This document shows, piece by piece, positions 26,645 through 36,826 of a stretch of DNA of 64,000 nucleotides. Each line of letters begins with the position of its first letter. The first letter of the stretch is position 1. The DNA comes from Roseibium aquae (GTDB taxonomy: Bacteria > Pseudomonadota > Alphaproteobacteria > Rhizobiales > Stappiaceae), in contig NZ_VXDC01000011.1 of assembly GCF_008711285.1 (NCBI RefSeq), positions 1 through 64,000 of the forward strand, given 5' to 3'. The translations under genes and the position numbers were made by a program. The notes under the pieces were generated by a model. The model ran no database searches. It was given only the letters and a program-made list of their open reading frames with translations, and had not been told where the DNA came from.

Positions 26645-27514
26645 TCAATGCCCCTCCTGTTTCAGCAGATGATCGAGCGCGATGCGGTAATTCGGATACT
26701 GAAAGCTGTAGCCGAGTTCTTCTTTGACCCTCGCGTTCGAGACGCGCTTGTTCTCGCCATAGAACGATCGGGCCATCGGCGAGAGATCGGCTTCCTCAAA
26801 CGGGATTTCCGGCGGAGCGTCTACGCCGAGCAAACCGGCCGCATAGGTCACGACGTCCTGGGGCGGGGCCGGTTCGTCATCCGTCACGTTGAAAATCCGC
26901 GTTTCCCGGCGGTCCATCGCGCGGCAAAGAACGCCGGCGATGTCGTCCACATAGATGCGATTGAACACTTGTCCCGGCTTGATCAACCGCCGGGCGCGCC
27001 CTGTCCTGAAGTTTTCGAACGTGCTCCGGCCCGGGCCGTAGATGCCGGATAGCCGGAAGATCTGCACCGGACAGCCGGTCTCGGATGCGAAGTCGAGCCA
27101 GTCCTGTTCGGCGGCCAGCCGCTGTTTCGATCGTCTGGACACGGGGCGGCAAGGGGTTTGTTCGTTGACCCAGGCGCCATCATGATTGCCATAGACCCCG
27201 ACCGTTGAAAGATAGCCGATCCAGTCCGGCTTGGCGTCCGTCAGATCCTGGCGGTGCGTGTTGAGCACCGGGTCCCCGGTTTCATCGGGGGCAATGGATA
27301 CAAGGACGTGGCTCGCCAGCGTCAAGGCGTTTGAAATTGCAGGTTCGGCGGTCTGGCCGTCGAAGACGAAGGGCTCCACACCCATGGCCCGGAGCGCTTC
27401 ACCTTTTTGCTCGGAGCGTGTGGTTCCTCCAATCCAGTCGAAGCGGTCGCGAACGGCTTTGGCAAAGGCCTTTGATGAGAAACCGGCACCGAATATGAAA
27501 AGACGTTCGGACAT
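26645..27514 (-). CDS. NAD(P)-binding epimerase/dehydratase-like protein (YeeZ type)
   Basis: A 289-residue Rossmann protein with N-terminal GAGFSSKAFA (nucleotide-binding glycines). Its STVGVYGNHDGAWVNE and RLSGIYGPGRS segments are typical of atypical SDRs such as YeeZ. The classical YxxxK pair is not evident, so catalysis is uncertain. Start ATG 27514 lies 4 bases after the stop codon of the RNA methyltransferase gene, implying translational coupling with it. Confidence 0.87.
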   Translation of the reverse strand: MSERLFIFGAGFSSKAFAKAVRDRFDWIGGTTRSEQKGEALRAMGVEPFVFDGQTAEPAISNALTLASHVLVSIAPDETGDPVLNTHRQDLTDAKPDWIGYLSTVGVYGNHDGAWVNEQTPCRPVSRRSKQRLAAEQDWLDFASETGCPVQIFRLSGIYGPGRSTFENFRTGRARRLIKPGQVFNRIYVDDIAGVLCRAMDRRETRIFNVTDDEPAPPQDVVTYAAGLLGVDAPPEIPFEEADLSPMARSFYGENKRVSNARVKEELGYSFQYPNYRIALDHLLKQEGH

Positions 27515-27518
27515 GAAA

Positions 27519-28361
27519 TCATAGCTCCAGATGCGGACGGCGGATTTCGTAAAGGGCAATTCCCGTTGCCACGGCCAGATTCAAGCTGTCGGCCTGACCG
27601 GCTTGCGGGATCCGGATCAGCGTGCGGCAGGCCGCCGCGATGTCCGGGCCAAGGCCATGCTGCTCGTTGCCCATCGTGAGCAGGACCGGTTCGGGATAGG
27701 TTGCGGCACGGTAGTCGACGGAGCCCTCGAGATGGGTGCCGACCACGGTGCCGGGCCAGTTCCTGGCAAACGCGAGGAAGGCCTCCTGCGAGCATTTCAC
27801 AAGCGGGACATGGAACAATGATCCCATCGTGGCGCGCACCGTCTCGACGGCAAAGGGATCGGTGCAATCGCCGACCAGGATCACGCCGCTGGCTCCGGCC
27901 GCGTCAGCCGTCCGGATTATGGTTCCCAGATTGCCCGGATCCCGGACGCGGTCGAGGGCGATCCAGACGGTGGCCCCGGCAGCGGTGACGCTGGAAAGGG
28001 GGACGGTCTGTTGCTCGTAGACACCGACCACCATCTGCGGATTGTCCTTGCGGGTCATGGCCGACAGAATAGCGGTATTGACTTCCAGGATCATCGCGCC
28101 CCGGGCTTTGGCGGTGGCTGCGGCTTTCTGGGCAACGGGATTGTCTTTGGCCTCCGGCCCCAAAACCAGATAGCGCACGGTCCAACCGGCGCCCATCGCG
28201 TCAGTGGCAAGTTTCAAGCCTTCGGCGACGAAAAGACCGGACTGCGTGCGGTGCTTGCGTTGGGCGATCAGGCCCTTGATCTCCTTCACCAGCGGATTGG
28301 AATGGCTGGTGATCTGTTTGACGCTGCCGGCCCTGGGGGCGGACGTGCCCGATTGGCTCAT
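27519..28361 (-). CDS. TrmH/SpoU-family RNA methyltransferase
   Basis: A 280-residue enzyme with the three SPOUT motifs: DPGNLGTIIRTADAAG (motif 1), LLTMGNEQHGLGPD (motif 2) and IPQAGQADSLNLAVATGIAL (motif 3). The N-terminal substrate-binding domain (NPLVKEIKGLIAQRKHRTQS) resembles that of 23S rRNA 2'-O-methyltransferases. A 2'-O-ribose methylation of rRNA or tRNA is likely; the exact site is unknown. GGAG lies 7 bases upstream of the start. It is coupled to the downstream epimerase gene. Confidence 0.92.
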   Translation of the reverse strand: MSQSGTSAPRAGSVKQITSHSNPLVKEIKGLIAQRKHRTQSGLFVAEGLKLATDAMGAGWTVRYLVLGPEAKDNPVAQKAAATAKARGAMILEVNTAILSAMTRKDNPQMVVGVYEQQTVPLSSVTAAGATVWIALDRVRDPGNLGTIIRTADAAGASGVILVGDCTDPFAVETVRATMGSLFHVPLVKCSQEAFLAFARNWPGTVVGTHLEGSVDYRAATYPEPVLLTMGNEQHGLGPDIAAACRTLIRIPQAGQADSLNLAVATGIALYEIRRPHLEL

Positions 28362-28541
28362 GATATGCTCCGCAAGATAGGGCGGGAGGGACGGACCGTG
28401 GCGAATAAACCGCCCCGTCTGGTGGCTGCTTAGGCGCGTGATCGAGGGTGGTCAAGTCCGCTTGACGCCGTCCCTAGAAAACGTCCGCGTCAGCAACAGC
28501 GGGTCCATCCGGTTGTGGCATCGGTCTTGTCCGGATTTACG

Positions 28542-29495
28542 CTACCGGCTGCTCCATCTGGAAAACAGCGACGTCGACAGGGCCCGGTGTCCGCCGTCTT
28601 CTCGGATCAGCAGTTCGCCGGATTCAAGCCGACCTCCCTGATTTTGCAGCGTTTCGGCCATGAGCTCGTGGATCGACACAAAACTGGACCGGATCGCATA
28701 AGCAGTGAGGATCATGAAAACCGCGTCTTTCGACAAGAGTTTTTGCAAGTCCGCCAGCATCCCCGGCAGACTTGAATAGAGATCCCAGATCTCGCCCTTT
28801 GGGCCACGGCCGTATTTCGGAGGATCTAGAATGATCCCGTCGTAGGTGTTGCCCCGGCGAACTTCGCGCGCGACGAATTTCGAGGCATCTTCGCAGATCC
28901 ATCTGATTGGCAGATCCTCGAGGCCTGAAAGCTCCTGGTTCTCCCGGGCATAGGTGATGGCTTTTTTCGAGGCGTCGATATGCGTCACGTGCGCGCCTTC
29001 CACCGCCGGAAGCAGTGACGCCAGACCGGTATAACCGAACAGATTGAGGACCTTGAGCGGGCGGTCCGGTTGGTGCTCGTGTTCCTGGCGGATTTTGGTG
29101 TTCACCCAGTCCCAATGGGCGGCTTGTTCCGGGAACACGCCGACATGCCGGAAGGACATGAAGCGCCCGTGGAATTTCACCGGACCGTAGGCCATTTGCC
29201 AGATTTCGGGGACATTGCCCGAAAACTTCCAACGCCCCGGACCTTCTTCTTCCGTGTCGCCGGAGAAAGCGGCGTCTGCCCGGTCCCAAACGGCAGGTTT
29301 CAAGCGCCGCCGCCCCATCGCCTGCGGTTCGGGACGGACAATCGTGAAACGCCCGTACCGTTCGAGTTTTTCGCCGTCTCCCATATCGAGGAGTGCATAG
29401 TCCGTCCATCCGGCCGTTTCCAGCATGAGCGGATAGGTCGAGACCGGGGCGGTTCCGGCGGGCGCGAAGGGCGGAGTGTCGGCAGTATCGGGCAC
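28542..29495 (-). CDS. Class I SAM-dependent rRNA methyltransferase (RlmI/RlmK-like)
   Basis: A 317-residue methyltransferase with SAM-binding motif I VLNLFGYTGLASL (about residue 150), the acidic HIDASKKAI, and the catalytic DPPKYGRGPKGE near 227. This pattern belongs to the COG1092 group that methylates C5 of cytosine in 23S rRNA. The N-terminal part lacks the PUA domain of full-length RlmI, so the target may differ. Translation likely starts at GTG 29495, with AGGA 6 bases upstream. A possible passenger of the RNA-modification cluster at 27-29 kb. Confidence 0.88.
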   Translation of the reverse strand: MPDTADTPPFAPAGTAPVSTYPLMLETAGWTDYALLDMGDGEKLERYGRFTIVRPEPQAMGRRRLKPAVWDRADAAFSGDTEEEGPGRWKFSGNVPEIWQMAYGPVKFHGRFMSFRHVGVFPEQAAHWDWVNTKIRQEHEHQPDRPLKVLNLFGYTGLASLLPAVEGAHVTHIDASKKAITYARENQELSGLEDLPIRWICEDASKFVAREVRRGNTYDGIILDPPKYGRGPKGEIWDLYSSLPGMLADLQKLLSKDAVFMILTAYAIRSSFVSIHELMAETLQNQGGRLESGELLIREDGGHRALSTSLFSRWSSR

Positions 29496-29603
29496 GATGG
29501 TCCTGCATCTAGACGTTCATGTGATGTGGTGGCCTTACGCGGACGCTCGGCGCAGGTCAATTGTGCGGTGCGTCCGATTTGCCCATCCGGTCGGGCGGCG
29601 TTA

Positions 29604-29642
29604 ACAAAAAAGCACCGTCCCGGCGGCTTGGGGACGGTGCTT
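29604..29642 (-). terminator. Intrinsic terminator of the first tandem chemoreceptor gene
   Basis: A 12-bp stem AAGCACCGTCCC/GGGACGGTGCTT with a 9-base loop. On the minus strand it is followed by TTTTTGTTAA. It lies 40 bases after the stop codon at 29682. Confidence 0.92.
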
Positions 29643-29681
29643 GGCTTGCGGTTTTGCCCGGCGAGAGGTCAGGCGGGAGGT

Positions 29682-32120
29682 TCAGGCGGCGGCGACATCG
29701 GTCAGGAACCGGTCGACCTCGCCTTTCAAGCTTTCCATCTTGGCTGTAAGCTCTTCGGATGCGCCGACCACCAACTCCGCCGACTGAGTTGTGCGGTCGA
29801 CGGCCAGGTTCAGCTCACTCATGTTGCCTGTCACGATCTGCGTCCCGTGCGCGGCTTCCTGGACGTTTTTCGAGATTTCGTTGGTCGCGGAGCCTTGTTG
29901 CTGGACCGCGGCCGCAATCGCGTTCGTGTAGTCGTTCACTTCATCCATCGTGCCCGTGATCGAGACGATCGCCTGGGCCGATTCCTCGGTGGCGGCCTGA
30001 ATGGCCGAGATCTGGGCGGAGATCTCTTCGGTGGCCTTGGACGTTTGGGTTGCGAGTTCCTTCACTTCGGCCGCGACCACGGCGAACCCCTTGCCGGCTT
30101 CCCCGGCGCGGGCCGCTTCGATGGTCGCGTTCAGCGCGAGCAGGTTTGTCTGTTCGGCGATCGCCTGAATGAGGTTGATCACTTCGCCGATCTTGGCGGC
30201 GGATTCGGCAAGGCCCTCGACCTTCTGATTGGTCAGGCGCGTGCCTTCCGTTGCCTTGGAGACAATTTCCGAGGTCCGGCCAACCTGCGCGCTGATTTCA
30301 CCGATGGAGGCGGCCAACTCTTCGGCGGCGGACGCCACCGTCTGGACATTGCTGGCTGCGGTGTTGGAGGCTGACAATGTGTCTGTGGCCCGTGCGGCGC
30401 TGTCCCGGGCAATTCCGGTGAGGTTTTGCGCGGTGTTGTCGAGACTTGAGACAGTGATCTCGACGGTACCCAGCATGTCCTGCACGGATGCGCGGAAGTC
30501 GCTGACCAGCTCCTCAATCCGGCGTTGACGGGCAAGGCGGGCCTCTTCCTCTGCTCTTTGCTGTTGCTCCAGATTGGAGCGCTCGACCGCATTCCGCTGG
30601 AACACCTCCACTGTCCGGTACATCGCGCCGATTTCGTCCCGGCGTTCTGTGTGAGGGACATCGATGTCGCGTTCGCCGCCGGCGAGCCGCGACATGATGT
30701 CGGTCACGCTGCGGATGGGCCGGGTAATGGCGGTGTTCAAGACGGCTGCAAGCAAAACGCCGAAGAGGATGGCGACAGCGAGGGTGCCGCCAATTGTCAG
30801 GAGCGCCGTCTGGCCCGCTTTGCGCGTCAAATCGGATTGACCGACCGTGATCGCGGTGATTTGCCCGCCAACATCCGCCGCCAGTTGGTCCAACTCCCGT
30901 GTCAGGCGTCCAAGCTCGTCTTGCGAAGTCACGATTTGGTCGAAGGCGGCGGCAAATTCCTTGATTGCCTCTGGCATGCCCGCGATTTTGTCCGCGGCCT
31001 CGGGAAGAACTGTCCGGGCATCCGAGAGATTGGCGGCGATGGTCTCAAGTGTCTTGAAGTCGGCGCGCACCTGATCTGCCGACGTGCCGTCCGTGCCGGC
31101 AATGAACTGGATCGATCCCGCGCGTGTTCCGGCGGTCCCGCTGGCCAGAGCAATCGTGTACTGGCTGACGTCAGCCAGTTCCGCGAGCCGGGTTTGTGTC
31201 TCGGTGGCTTTCGCCAGTTCCAGATCCACCGTCTCGTAAGTTCCGATGCGGGCTGCCAGCGCATTCTCGCCAATTACTGTGATCAGGTCGGCGACAGTCT
31301 TTTTCTTACCGGCCCTGTTGAACAGGTTCGTTTCGGCCAAAAGATCCGGGAGCGCCGTCTGCAACTGCGTTGCCTGCTCGAACAGCAGATTGGTATCTTC
31401 TTCCTGCAGCGTTGGCAGATCCGCGTTCTTGAGCGTTTCGGCGGCCGCGACCATGCGCTCGAGACCGCCATTGATTTCTGCCATCACCTCTTCGGTCAGG
31501 TCCTTTGCCTTGTATTCACCGTCAATACCGAACCTTGGCTCCAGGGCCTTGGCCTCGGCCTGAATGCTAGCAGCCGCCCGTCCCAGAGCCCGGGCTTTTT
31601 CCTGGGTTTTCTTGGCGGCTTCCGCCGCTCCCGCCGCAGCTCGCTGGACCTGAGACACGCTGTCATTGATGCTGGAAGTCAAACCGTCCAACTCATTGCT
31701 GGCCGAGACAACTCTTCCTAGGGCGGTCTCTTGGGCAGCAATCCCGCCGGTGACCTTCTCAAAGGATGCGCGTAGCGCGTCCACCGATGCCTTGGTTAAT
31801 GCGAGGCGGGACGCCTCGGCCGATTGGTCCGGAACAGACCGGGCGATTTTCGCCAAATCGTCTTGAAGATCGTCGATCGCCGCCAATGTCTTCCCGGCAT
31901 TCTCCGCCGAGCGTGTCTTCATGTATGTTTCGCGTGCGTGAGACACGCTCTGCAAACGCGTTTGGGCGGCTGTCGCCTGATCGGAAACTTGTGTCCTTTG
32001 GGAAACGCCGTTCAGCGCCAGGATGCCGGCTCCGCCCACGAAGGCGGTAAGCAGCAGAATGGTGACGAACCCACCCCAAACTTTATAGGTGAATGTCAGA
32101 TTGCTGAAAAATCGGGTCAT
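29682..32120 (-). CDS. Methyl-accepting chemotaxis protein, large extracytoplasmic sensor
   Basis: An 812-residue transmembrane receptor. TM1 is near residues 14-36, a helical periplasmic domain of about 400 residues follows, and TM2 spans about 437-462 ([20 protein letters not shown]). HAMP is near 463-515. The cytoplasmic signalling domain has the [18 protein letters not shown] tip starting at residue 656. The periplasmic domain is long and all-helical, like the helical bimodular (HBM) class that binds small organic acids; the ligand is unknown. Its signalling domain is nearly the same as that of the next gene upstream, so the two are tandem paralogues. A terminator follows. Confidence 0.93.
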   Translation of the reverse strand: MTRFFSNLTFTYKVWGGFVTILLLTAFVGGAGILALNGVSQRTQVSDQATAAQTRLQSVSHARETYMKTRSAENAGKTLAAIDDLQDDLAKIARSVPDQSAEASRLALTKASVDALRASFEKVTGGIAAQETALGRVVSASNELDGLTSSINDSVSQVQRAAAGAAEAAKKTQEKARALGRAAASIQAEAKALEPRFGIDGEYKAKDLTEEVMAEINGGLERMVAAAETLKNADLPTLQEEDTNLLFEQATQLQTALPDLLAETNLFNRAGKKKTVADLITVIGENALAARIGTYETVDLELAKATETQTRLAELADVSQYTIALASGTAGTRAGSIQFIAGTDGTSADQVRADFKTLETIAANLSDARTVLPEAADKIAGMPEAIKEFAAAFDQIVTSQDELGRLTRELDQLAADVGGQITAITVGQSDLTRKAGQTALLTIGGTLAVAILFGVLLAAVLNTAITRPIRSVTDIMSRLAGGERDIDVPHTERRDEIGAMYRTVEVFQRNAVERSNLEQQQRAEEEARLARQRRIEELVSDFRASVQDMLGTVEITVSSLDNTAQNLTGIARDSAARATDTLSASNTAASNVQTVASAAEELAASIGEISAQVGRTSEIVSKATEGTRLTNQKVEGLAESAAKIGEVINLIQAIAEQTNLLALNATIEAARAGEAGKGFAVVAAEVKELATQTSKATEEISAQISAIQAATEESAQAIVSITGTMDEVNDYTNAIAAAVQQQGSATNEISKNVQEAAHGTQIVTGNMSELNLAVDRTTQSAELVVGASEELTAKMESLKGEVDRFLTDVAAA

Positions 32121-32408
32121 GTCGTGTCTCGCTTCACATGGCCTTCGCGTTTGCTGCCCTTATTGCTCCGCACAATGACGAAGGTCTGTGAATCGAAAGT
32201 AAATAGTGATCTGTCTAATATTTATTGGCGCGTCGTATATTTCTGTTGTTTTGTTCGAGGTTGTTTGAAAAGGAAAAGTAAAATAACGAAAGACTTTGGA
32301 GAAGAACGGATTTTAGTTTAGCCGGATAATGAAATTTCTGGACGCCAAGAGCTGGACCTGTGGCAAAAAATTCCGACGTGCCGGGGGCATTCCAGCAATA
32401 CGCGTTAA
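32121..32408. other. AT-rich spacer upstream of the first tandem chemoreceptor gene
   Basis: About 290 bases upstream of the chemoreceptor start at 32120. The stretch 32200-32330 is markedly AT-richer than its surroundings (for example AATATTTATTGG), as expected for a promoter region. No consensus pair stands out and no gene is visible. Confidence 0.45.
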
Positions 32409-32443
32409 GAAAAATGCGAGCCGGCTTCGGGAGCCGGCTCGCA
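32409..32443 (-). terminator. Intrinsic terminator of the second tandem chemoreceptor gene
   Basis: A 12-bp stem TGCGAGCCGGCT/AGCCGGCTCGCA with a 5-base loop, followed on the minus strand by TTTTCTTAAC. It lies about 78 bases after the stop codon at 32521, so the two chemoreceptor genes have separate transcripts. Confidence 0.92.
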
Positions 32444-32520
32444 GGGAGGAATGCGATCCATTTTGGACGCCTGCCGCGCCAAAGCCCTCAGGGCTCTTGC
32501 GCAGGTAGGGGGAACCGGCT

Positions 32521-34956
32521 TCAAGCTGCCGCGACCTCCTGCAGGAACCGTTCGACTTCGACTTTCAACTCGTCCGTGCGTTGGGTCAGCTCGTTCGAGG
32601 CGGTCAGAACCATGTCCGCCGACGAGGATGTGTGATCCACCGCCTGGGTAAGCTGGGACATCGCGGAGGATACCGCCGTCGTGCCCTCGGCAGCCCGTTG
32701 GACGTTTTGAGATATTTCCGCGGTCGCCGCACCTTGCTGTTCGACAGCGGCCGCGATTGTGGACGTGTAGGAGTTCACCTCATCCATTGTTTGCGTGATC
32801 TCTCCGATGGCTTGAACGGATTCCCGGGTGGCCGCTTGGATATCCGAAATCTGCGCCGAGATTTCGTCCGTCGCCTTGGATGTTTGCGTCGCCAGTTCCT
32901 TGACTTCCGCCGCCACCACGGCAAAGCCTTTTCCAGCTTCCCCGGCCCGCGCCGCCTCGATAGTGGCGTTCAGCGCCAGAAGATTGGTCTGCTCCGCGAT
33001 GGCCTGAATGAGCGTGATGACCTCACCGATCTTGGCTGCGGATTGCGCAAGGCCCTCGATTTTTTCATTCGTCATGCGCGTGCCCTCGGTGGCGCGGCCC
33101 ACGACTTCGGTGGTTTGCGCCACCTGGCGGGAGATTTCACCGATGGAGGCCGCCAGCTCTTCGGAAGCGCTCGCGACGGTCTGCACGTTGTTCGTTGCTT
33201 CGCTGGAGGACGACATGGTTGTGTCGGCCAATCCGCTGCTTTCCCGGGCAATGCCGGTCAACGCGTTTGCGGTCTTGTCCAGGCTTCCCGCGGTTTGCTG
33301 GACGGACCCCAGCACGGTTTCGGCTTTTGTCCGGAACCCGGAGATCATTGCGTCGATGCGCTGTTGGCGGGCCCTCCGGCCTTCCTCTTCTTGGGCTTGT
33401 TCGGCCTGCAGACGCATGCGTTCGCGTGCATTGTCCTTGAACACCTGAACGGTGCGGTTCATGGCTCCAACCTCGTCTCCGCGGTCGAGCCCCGGGATGT
33501 CGACATCGTTGTCCCCATTCGCCAGCTTGTCCATGACGCCCGTCAGGGTTTGCAAGGGGCGGGTGATGGCCCGGCTCAAGATGAAGGCCAAAGCGATGCC
33601 GCCCAAGATAGCGGCCAGCAAGGTAAATCCGATCTGGTTTTGAGCGGTCTGACCTGCCGAATGGGCGCTGGACGCTTGCGCCGCGGTCAGCGCCGAAGTG
33701 GCGGCATTGACGGCTTGTGTGAATTCCTCCAGCTGCGCCTGCTTGGCGGAGAGCGCCGCTTCCACGCTTAACATGTCCTTGAACGCCCGATCGAAAGTGG
33801 CGATCGCAACCGGAATCTCGGCGATTGTCGCTTCGGCATCCGGGAGGGCAGCCGATTGGCGGGCGAGTTTCTCTTCAAGTTCGACGAGCTGCGCCACCTG
33901 CTCTTGCACTTTTGCCGGATCGCCATCGCCAAGATTGCCGAAAATCGCCAAGACCTCGGTTCGGCTCTGCAACGCAAGGCGGCTGAGCAGGACCGCGTTG
34001 GTCGCGACGGCGCGGATGCTGGCAAGCTGGGTTGAGGCATCCAGAGCGACTTTTTTGGCCGCCGCTACGGCTGGGGTCGATTGATTACGTATGTCTCCAG
34101 ACGTTGCGATGAGCTCGTCGATTGCCTTGGCGACCGCTTGCCTTGCCTCGAATGCGGCATTGAAATCGAGATCACCGCCAAGGCCTTCGATCGCTTTGTT
34201 CAGGTTTCTCGCGTGCCGGGCAAGCAGGGAAATACTGGCGCGATCAATCCCGGCGATTGACTGGTAGGTCAGGGCTTTTGTCGCCGTAACGAGCTCGCGC
34301 GACATGTTCAGCGCCGTTTCGAGGTCCGCGCCACCAAGATTGCCACGGGCTGCGAGGTTCAGGAGTTTTATGACATAGCCCTGTTCCTGGACGGCGTAGA
34401 TAGCCCCTGCAAGCTGGTTTGCCCCCTCAAGATCGTTGTTGGCCTTGAATGCCACCGCGCTGACCCGGATTTCGGCTGTCGCAACGGTCTCGGAGATGCT
34501 TGCGGCATGGTCTTCCAGGGCCCGCGTTGCCTCCAGAAGTGCGGCAAGCTGCTCCTTCTGGTTGAAACTGTCGGTGACAACCCCGTCAAACGTGGCCCCG
34601 AACTCCGATACGCCGGTGATCGCGGCCTCAACATCGGAAACCGCCTCCGGTTCCGTTGCGACCGATTTGCGGAGCGTTTCCAGCGCATCTTGAAGGTCGG
34701 CGATGGCTGTCCTGGTTTTGGACGCATTCGCTTCGTCACGCTGTTTGAGAAACGTCTCGCGCGCAACCGATGTCTCTTGAAGGTGCTGAGCCACCGTGGT
34801 GGATTGCCCGGCAACCTCAAATTTTTCCGTCAAGGTTACGATGGCCGAGAACCCGACAGCGCCCACAATGGCTGTCACGGCCAGAATGGCCACAAAGCCG
34901 CCGCCGACTTTTACCCCAAAACGCAGATCATTCAGTTTTTTGATGACGCGCTTCAT
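32521..34956 (-). CDS. Methyl-accepting chemotaxis protein, large extracytoplasmic sensor (paralogue)
   Basis: An 811-residue receptor with the same plan as its downstream neighbour: TM1 about residues 17-40, a helical periplasmic domain of about 400 residues, TM2 near 435-460, HAMP, and a signalling domain with [18 protein letters not shown]. The periplasmic sequence differs greatly from the neighbour's while the signalling domain is almost the same. This pattern fits duplication with sensor divergence. Start ATG 34956 follows GGGGGGAG; the frame open upstream is not supported. No CheA, CheW or CheR gene is near. Confidence 0.93.
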   Translation of the reverse strand: MKRVIKKLNDLRFGVKVGGGFVAILAVTAIVGAVGFSAIVTLTEKFEVAGQSTTVAQHLQETSVARETFLKQRDEANASKTRTAIADLQDALETLRKSVATEPEAVSDVEAAITGVSEFGATFDGVVTDSFNQKEQLAALLEATRALEDHAASISETVATAEIRVSAVAFKANNDLEGANQLAGAIYAVQEQGYVIKLLNLAARGNLGGADLETALNMSRELVTATKALTYQSIAGIDRASISLLARHARNLNKAIEGLGGDLDFNAAFEARQAVAKAIDELIATSGDIRNQSTPAVAAAKKVALDASTQLASIRAVATNAVLLSRLALQSRTEVLAIFGNLGDGDPAKVQEQVAQLVELEEKLARQSAALPDAEATIAEIPVAIATFDRAFKDMLSVEAALSAKQAQLEEFTQAVNAATSALTAAQASSAHSAGQTAQNQIGFTLLAAILGGIALAFILSRAITRPLQTLTGVMDKLANGDNDVDIPGLDRGDEVGAMNRTVQVFKDNARERMRLQAEQAQEEEGRRARQQRIDAMISGFRTKAETVLGSVQQTAGSLDKTANALTGIARESSGLADTTMSSSSEATNNVQTVASASEELAASIGEISRQVAQTTEVVGRATEGTRMTNEKIEGLAQSAAKIGEVITLIQAIAEQTNLLALNATIEAARAGEAGKGFAVVAAEVKELATQTSKATDEISAQISDIQAATRESVQAIGEITQTMDEVNSYTSTIAAAVEQQGAATAEISQNVQRAAEGTTAVSSAMSQLTQAVDHTSSSADMVLTASNELTQRTDELKVEVERFLQEVAAA

Positions 34957-35173
34957 GCTCCCCCCGCAAGGACAGGTTATTGTTCGAAAGACTGATAACC
35001 GAACCATGCGGGAGGAAAATGAAGAATGCGTAAAATTAGCGGTGATCTTCCAGGCTGCCCCGATCCCTTAGTATTTGTTTTTGACGCGGCATTGATTTGA
35101 TCAAATCTTATAAAATGCTGTAATTCTTCATGATAGTCTTTCTCACCCCATCAACTGCGGCGAAGGGTTAGCG

Positions 35174-35932
35174 CTACACGTGTTGACCGCCGTTAATGTG
35201 TATCTCGGCGCCAGTTACGTAAGACGACTGCGCCGTGCAGAGGAAATGAATCGTCTCAGCCACCTCATCGGGCCGCCCCAAACGCCGCAAAGGAATGTCG
35301 CCTATGAGTTTTTCCGTTCCCGGAGATAAAATGGCGGTGTCGATTTCACCCGGCGCGATGGCATTCACCCGGATCCCGTGCGGTCCGAAATCGGCGGCCA
35401 TTTCCCGGGTCAGGGAGGCCAGGGCTGCCTTGGAGGTTGCATAAGCTGTGCCCGCGAACGGATGAACCCGCATACCGGCAATCGATGTCACATTCACGAT
35501 CGATCCTCCCGCCGTTTTCAATTCCTCGAACAGTCCGCGGCCGAGCATGATGGGGGCAAAAAAATTGACATGAAAGACACTTCGCCATGTCTCCATTGCC
35601 GTTGTGAGGGAATCAAGGCGGGCCCCACCCTCGCCCTTCGGACTGATGCCGGCATTGTTGACCAGCGCATCGAGGCGCGAACCATTTGCGCGAAGGCGCT
35701 TGCGGATCTCGTTGACTGCATTGGTGACACTGCCTTCATCCGCCAGATCCACTTGAATGTGATCTTCGGGTCCCATGGGCCAGGGGCACTTGTCCGAGAA
35801 GGCATGCCGGGAACATGTAATCACACGCCAGCCCGATGCGGAAAAGCGCTTGACGGTTGCATGGCCTATGCCGCGGCTTGCCCCGGTGAGAACCAGCGTT
35901 CTGCGGTCATCTGTATTTGAAGGGTCGCTCAT
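35174..35932 (-). CDS. SDR-family NAD(P)-dependent oxidoreductase
   Basis: A classical short-chain dehydrogenase of 252 residues. The cofactor motif TGASRGIG is at residue 16, NNAG near 92, the catalytic Ser in NVTSIAG and the Tyr/Lys pair in YATSK. The C-terminus GGQHV is a family-typical short tail. The substrate is unknown. It is divergent from bfd, with a 123-base spacer. Confidence 0.92.
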   Translation of the reverse strand: MSDPSNTDDRRTLVLTGASRGIGHATVKRFSASGWRVITCSRHAFSDKCPWPMGPEDHIQVDLADEGSVTNAVNEIRKRLRANGSRLDALVNNAGISPKGEGGARLDSLTTAMETWRSVFHVNFFAPIMLGRGLFEELKTAGGSIVNVTSIAGMRVHPFAGTAYATSKAALASLTREMAADFGPHGIRVNAIAPGEIDTAILSPGTEKLIGDIPLRRLGRPDEVAETIHFLCTAQSSYVTGAEIHINGGQHV

Positions 35933-36055
35933 GGTATGGCCTGTCCGGTGCTGCGAAGGGGTGGAAAAAGTTGACTCATATACACTAGTTTAGCAAAGCG
36001 GGATGTACGCGAGACGCCTCCAGCGGCCTTTGGGAAAGCGACCTGGGATCTGTGA

Positions 36056-36313
36056 ATGATCATCTGCTCCTGCAATGTGTTGTCTGATAAGCAGTTGCGC
36101 AAGGCTGCGGAGGAAATGCGCCAGGATCCAAATGGCCGGGTTCCAACACCCGGTGCGGTTTTCCGCCATCTTGGGTGCCGTCCGAGATGTGGGAGCTGTT
36201 TTCCGTCAGTCATCAGTATTATTCACGAGAATGCGTCCGATGCCAGCCATTCGGATGCGAGCACTGGCAGTGGCGAGCCGCGGCAACTGGCTTTGACGAA
36301 GGCCGCGGGATAA
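36056..36313 (+). CDS. bfd: Bacterioferritin-associated ferredoxin (Bfd)
   Basis: An 85-residue [2Fe-2S] protein with the N-terminal ligands C4 and C6 (MIICSCN) and a CxxC pair C45/C48 ([11 protein letters not shown]). In characterised systems Bfd donates electrons to reduce stored ferric iron and release it from bacterioferritin. The next gene, 17 bases downstream, encodes the bacterioferritin partner, so they form an operon. The C-terminal 30 residues are low-complexity. I see no clear Irr or RirA box upstream. Confidence 0.92.
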   Translation: MIICSCNVLSDKQLRKAAEEMRQDPNGRVPTPGAVFRHLGCRPRCGSCFPSVISIIHENASDASHSDASTGSGEPRQLALTKAAG

Positions 36314-36330
36314 AGGCAGGGAGTGGACAC

Positions 36331-36816
36331 ATGAAAGGCGATGCGCTCGTCATAGAGTATCTCAACAAGGCTCTCCGCCATGAGTTGACGGCCGTCAATC
36401 AGTACTGGGTTCATTCTCGGCTTCTGGAAGACTGGGGGTATGGCAAGCTGGCCAGCAAAGAGCTGGAAGAAAGCAAGGAAGAGCAGGCCCATGCCCAGGA
36501 TTTGATGGACCGGATCATTTTTCTCGAAGGCTTGCCAAATCTTCAGGTGCTCGATCCCTTGCGCATCGGGCAGTCTGTGAAGGAGGTTCTGGAGTGCGAT
36601 CTCGCCGCCGAGTACGTCGCCCGGGCCCTGTATCACGAGGCGCGCGAAGTCTGCCGGGAGGCCGGTGACTTTGTATCCATGAGTATTTTCGAAACTCTTC
36701 TGGCCGACGAGGAGAGCCATATCGATTTCCTCGAGACCGAGTTGCACCTGGTCGAGCGCATCGGCATCGAGCGGTATTCGCTCCTTCAGGCCAAATCCGC
36801 GGACAAGGCGGGCTGA
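36331..36816 (+). CDS. bfr: Bacterioferritin-family iron-storage protein lacking the haem-ligand methionine
   Basis: A 161-residue four-helix ferritin-like subunit starting [12 protein letters not shown], homologous to Bfr throughout. All six diiron (ferroxidase) ligands are present: E18, E51, H54, E94, E127 and H130. At position 52, where Bfr has the Met that axially ligates haem between two subunits, this protein has Gln (EEQAHAQ). It may thus be haem-free, or pair with a second haem-binding subunit encoded elsewhere, as in heteropolymeric Bfr. The start follows GGGAG; the gene is 17 bases after bfd. It converges with ynjD. Confidence 0.94.
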   Translation: MKGDALVIEYLNKALRHELTAVNQYWVHSRLLEDWGYGKLASKELEESKEEQAHAQDLMDRIIFLEGLPNLQVLDPLRIGQSVKEVLECDLAAEYVARALYHEAREVCREAGDFVSMSIFETLLADEESHIDFLETELHLVERIGIERYSLLQAKSADKAG

Positions 36817-36826
36817 AAAAACCGCT

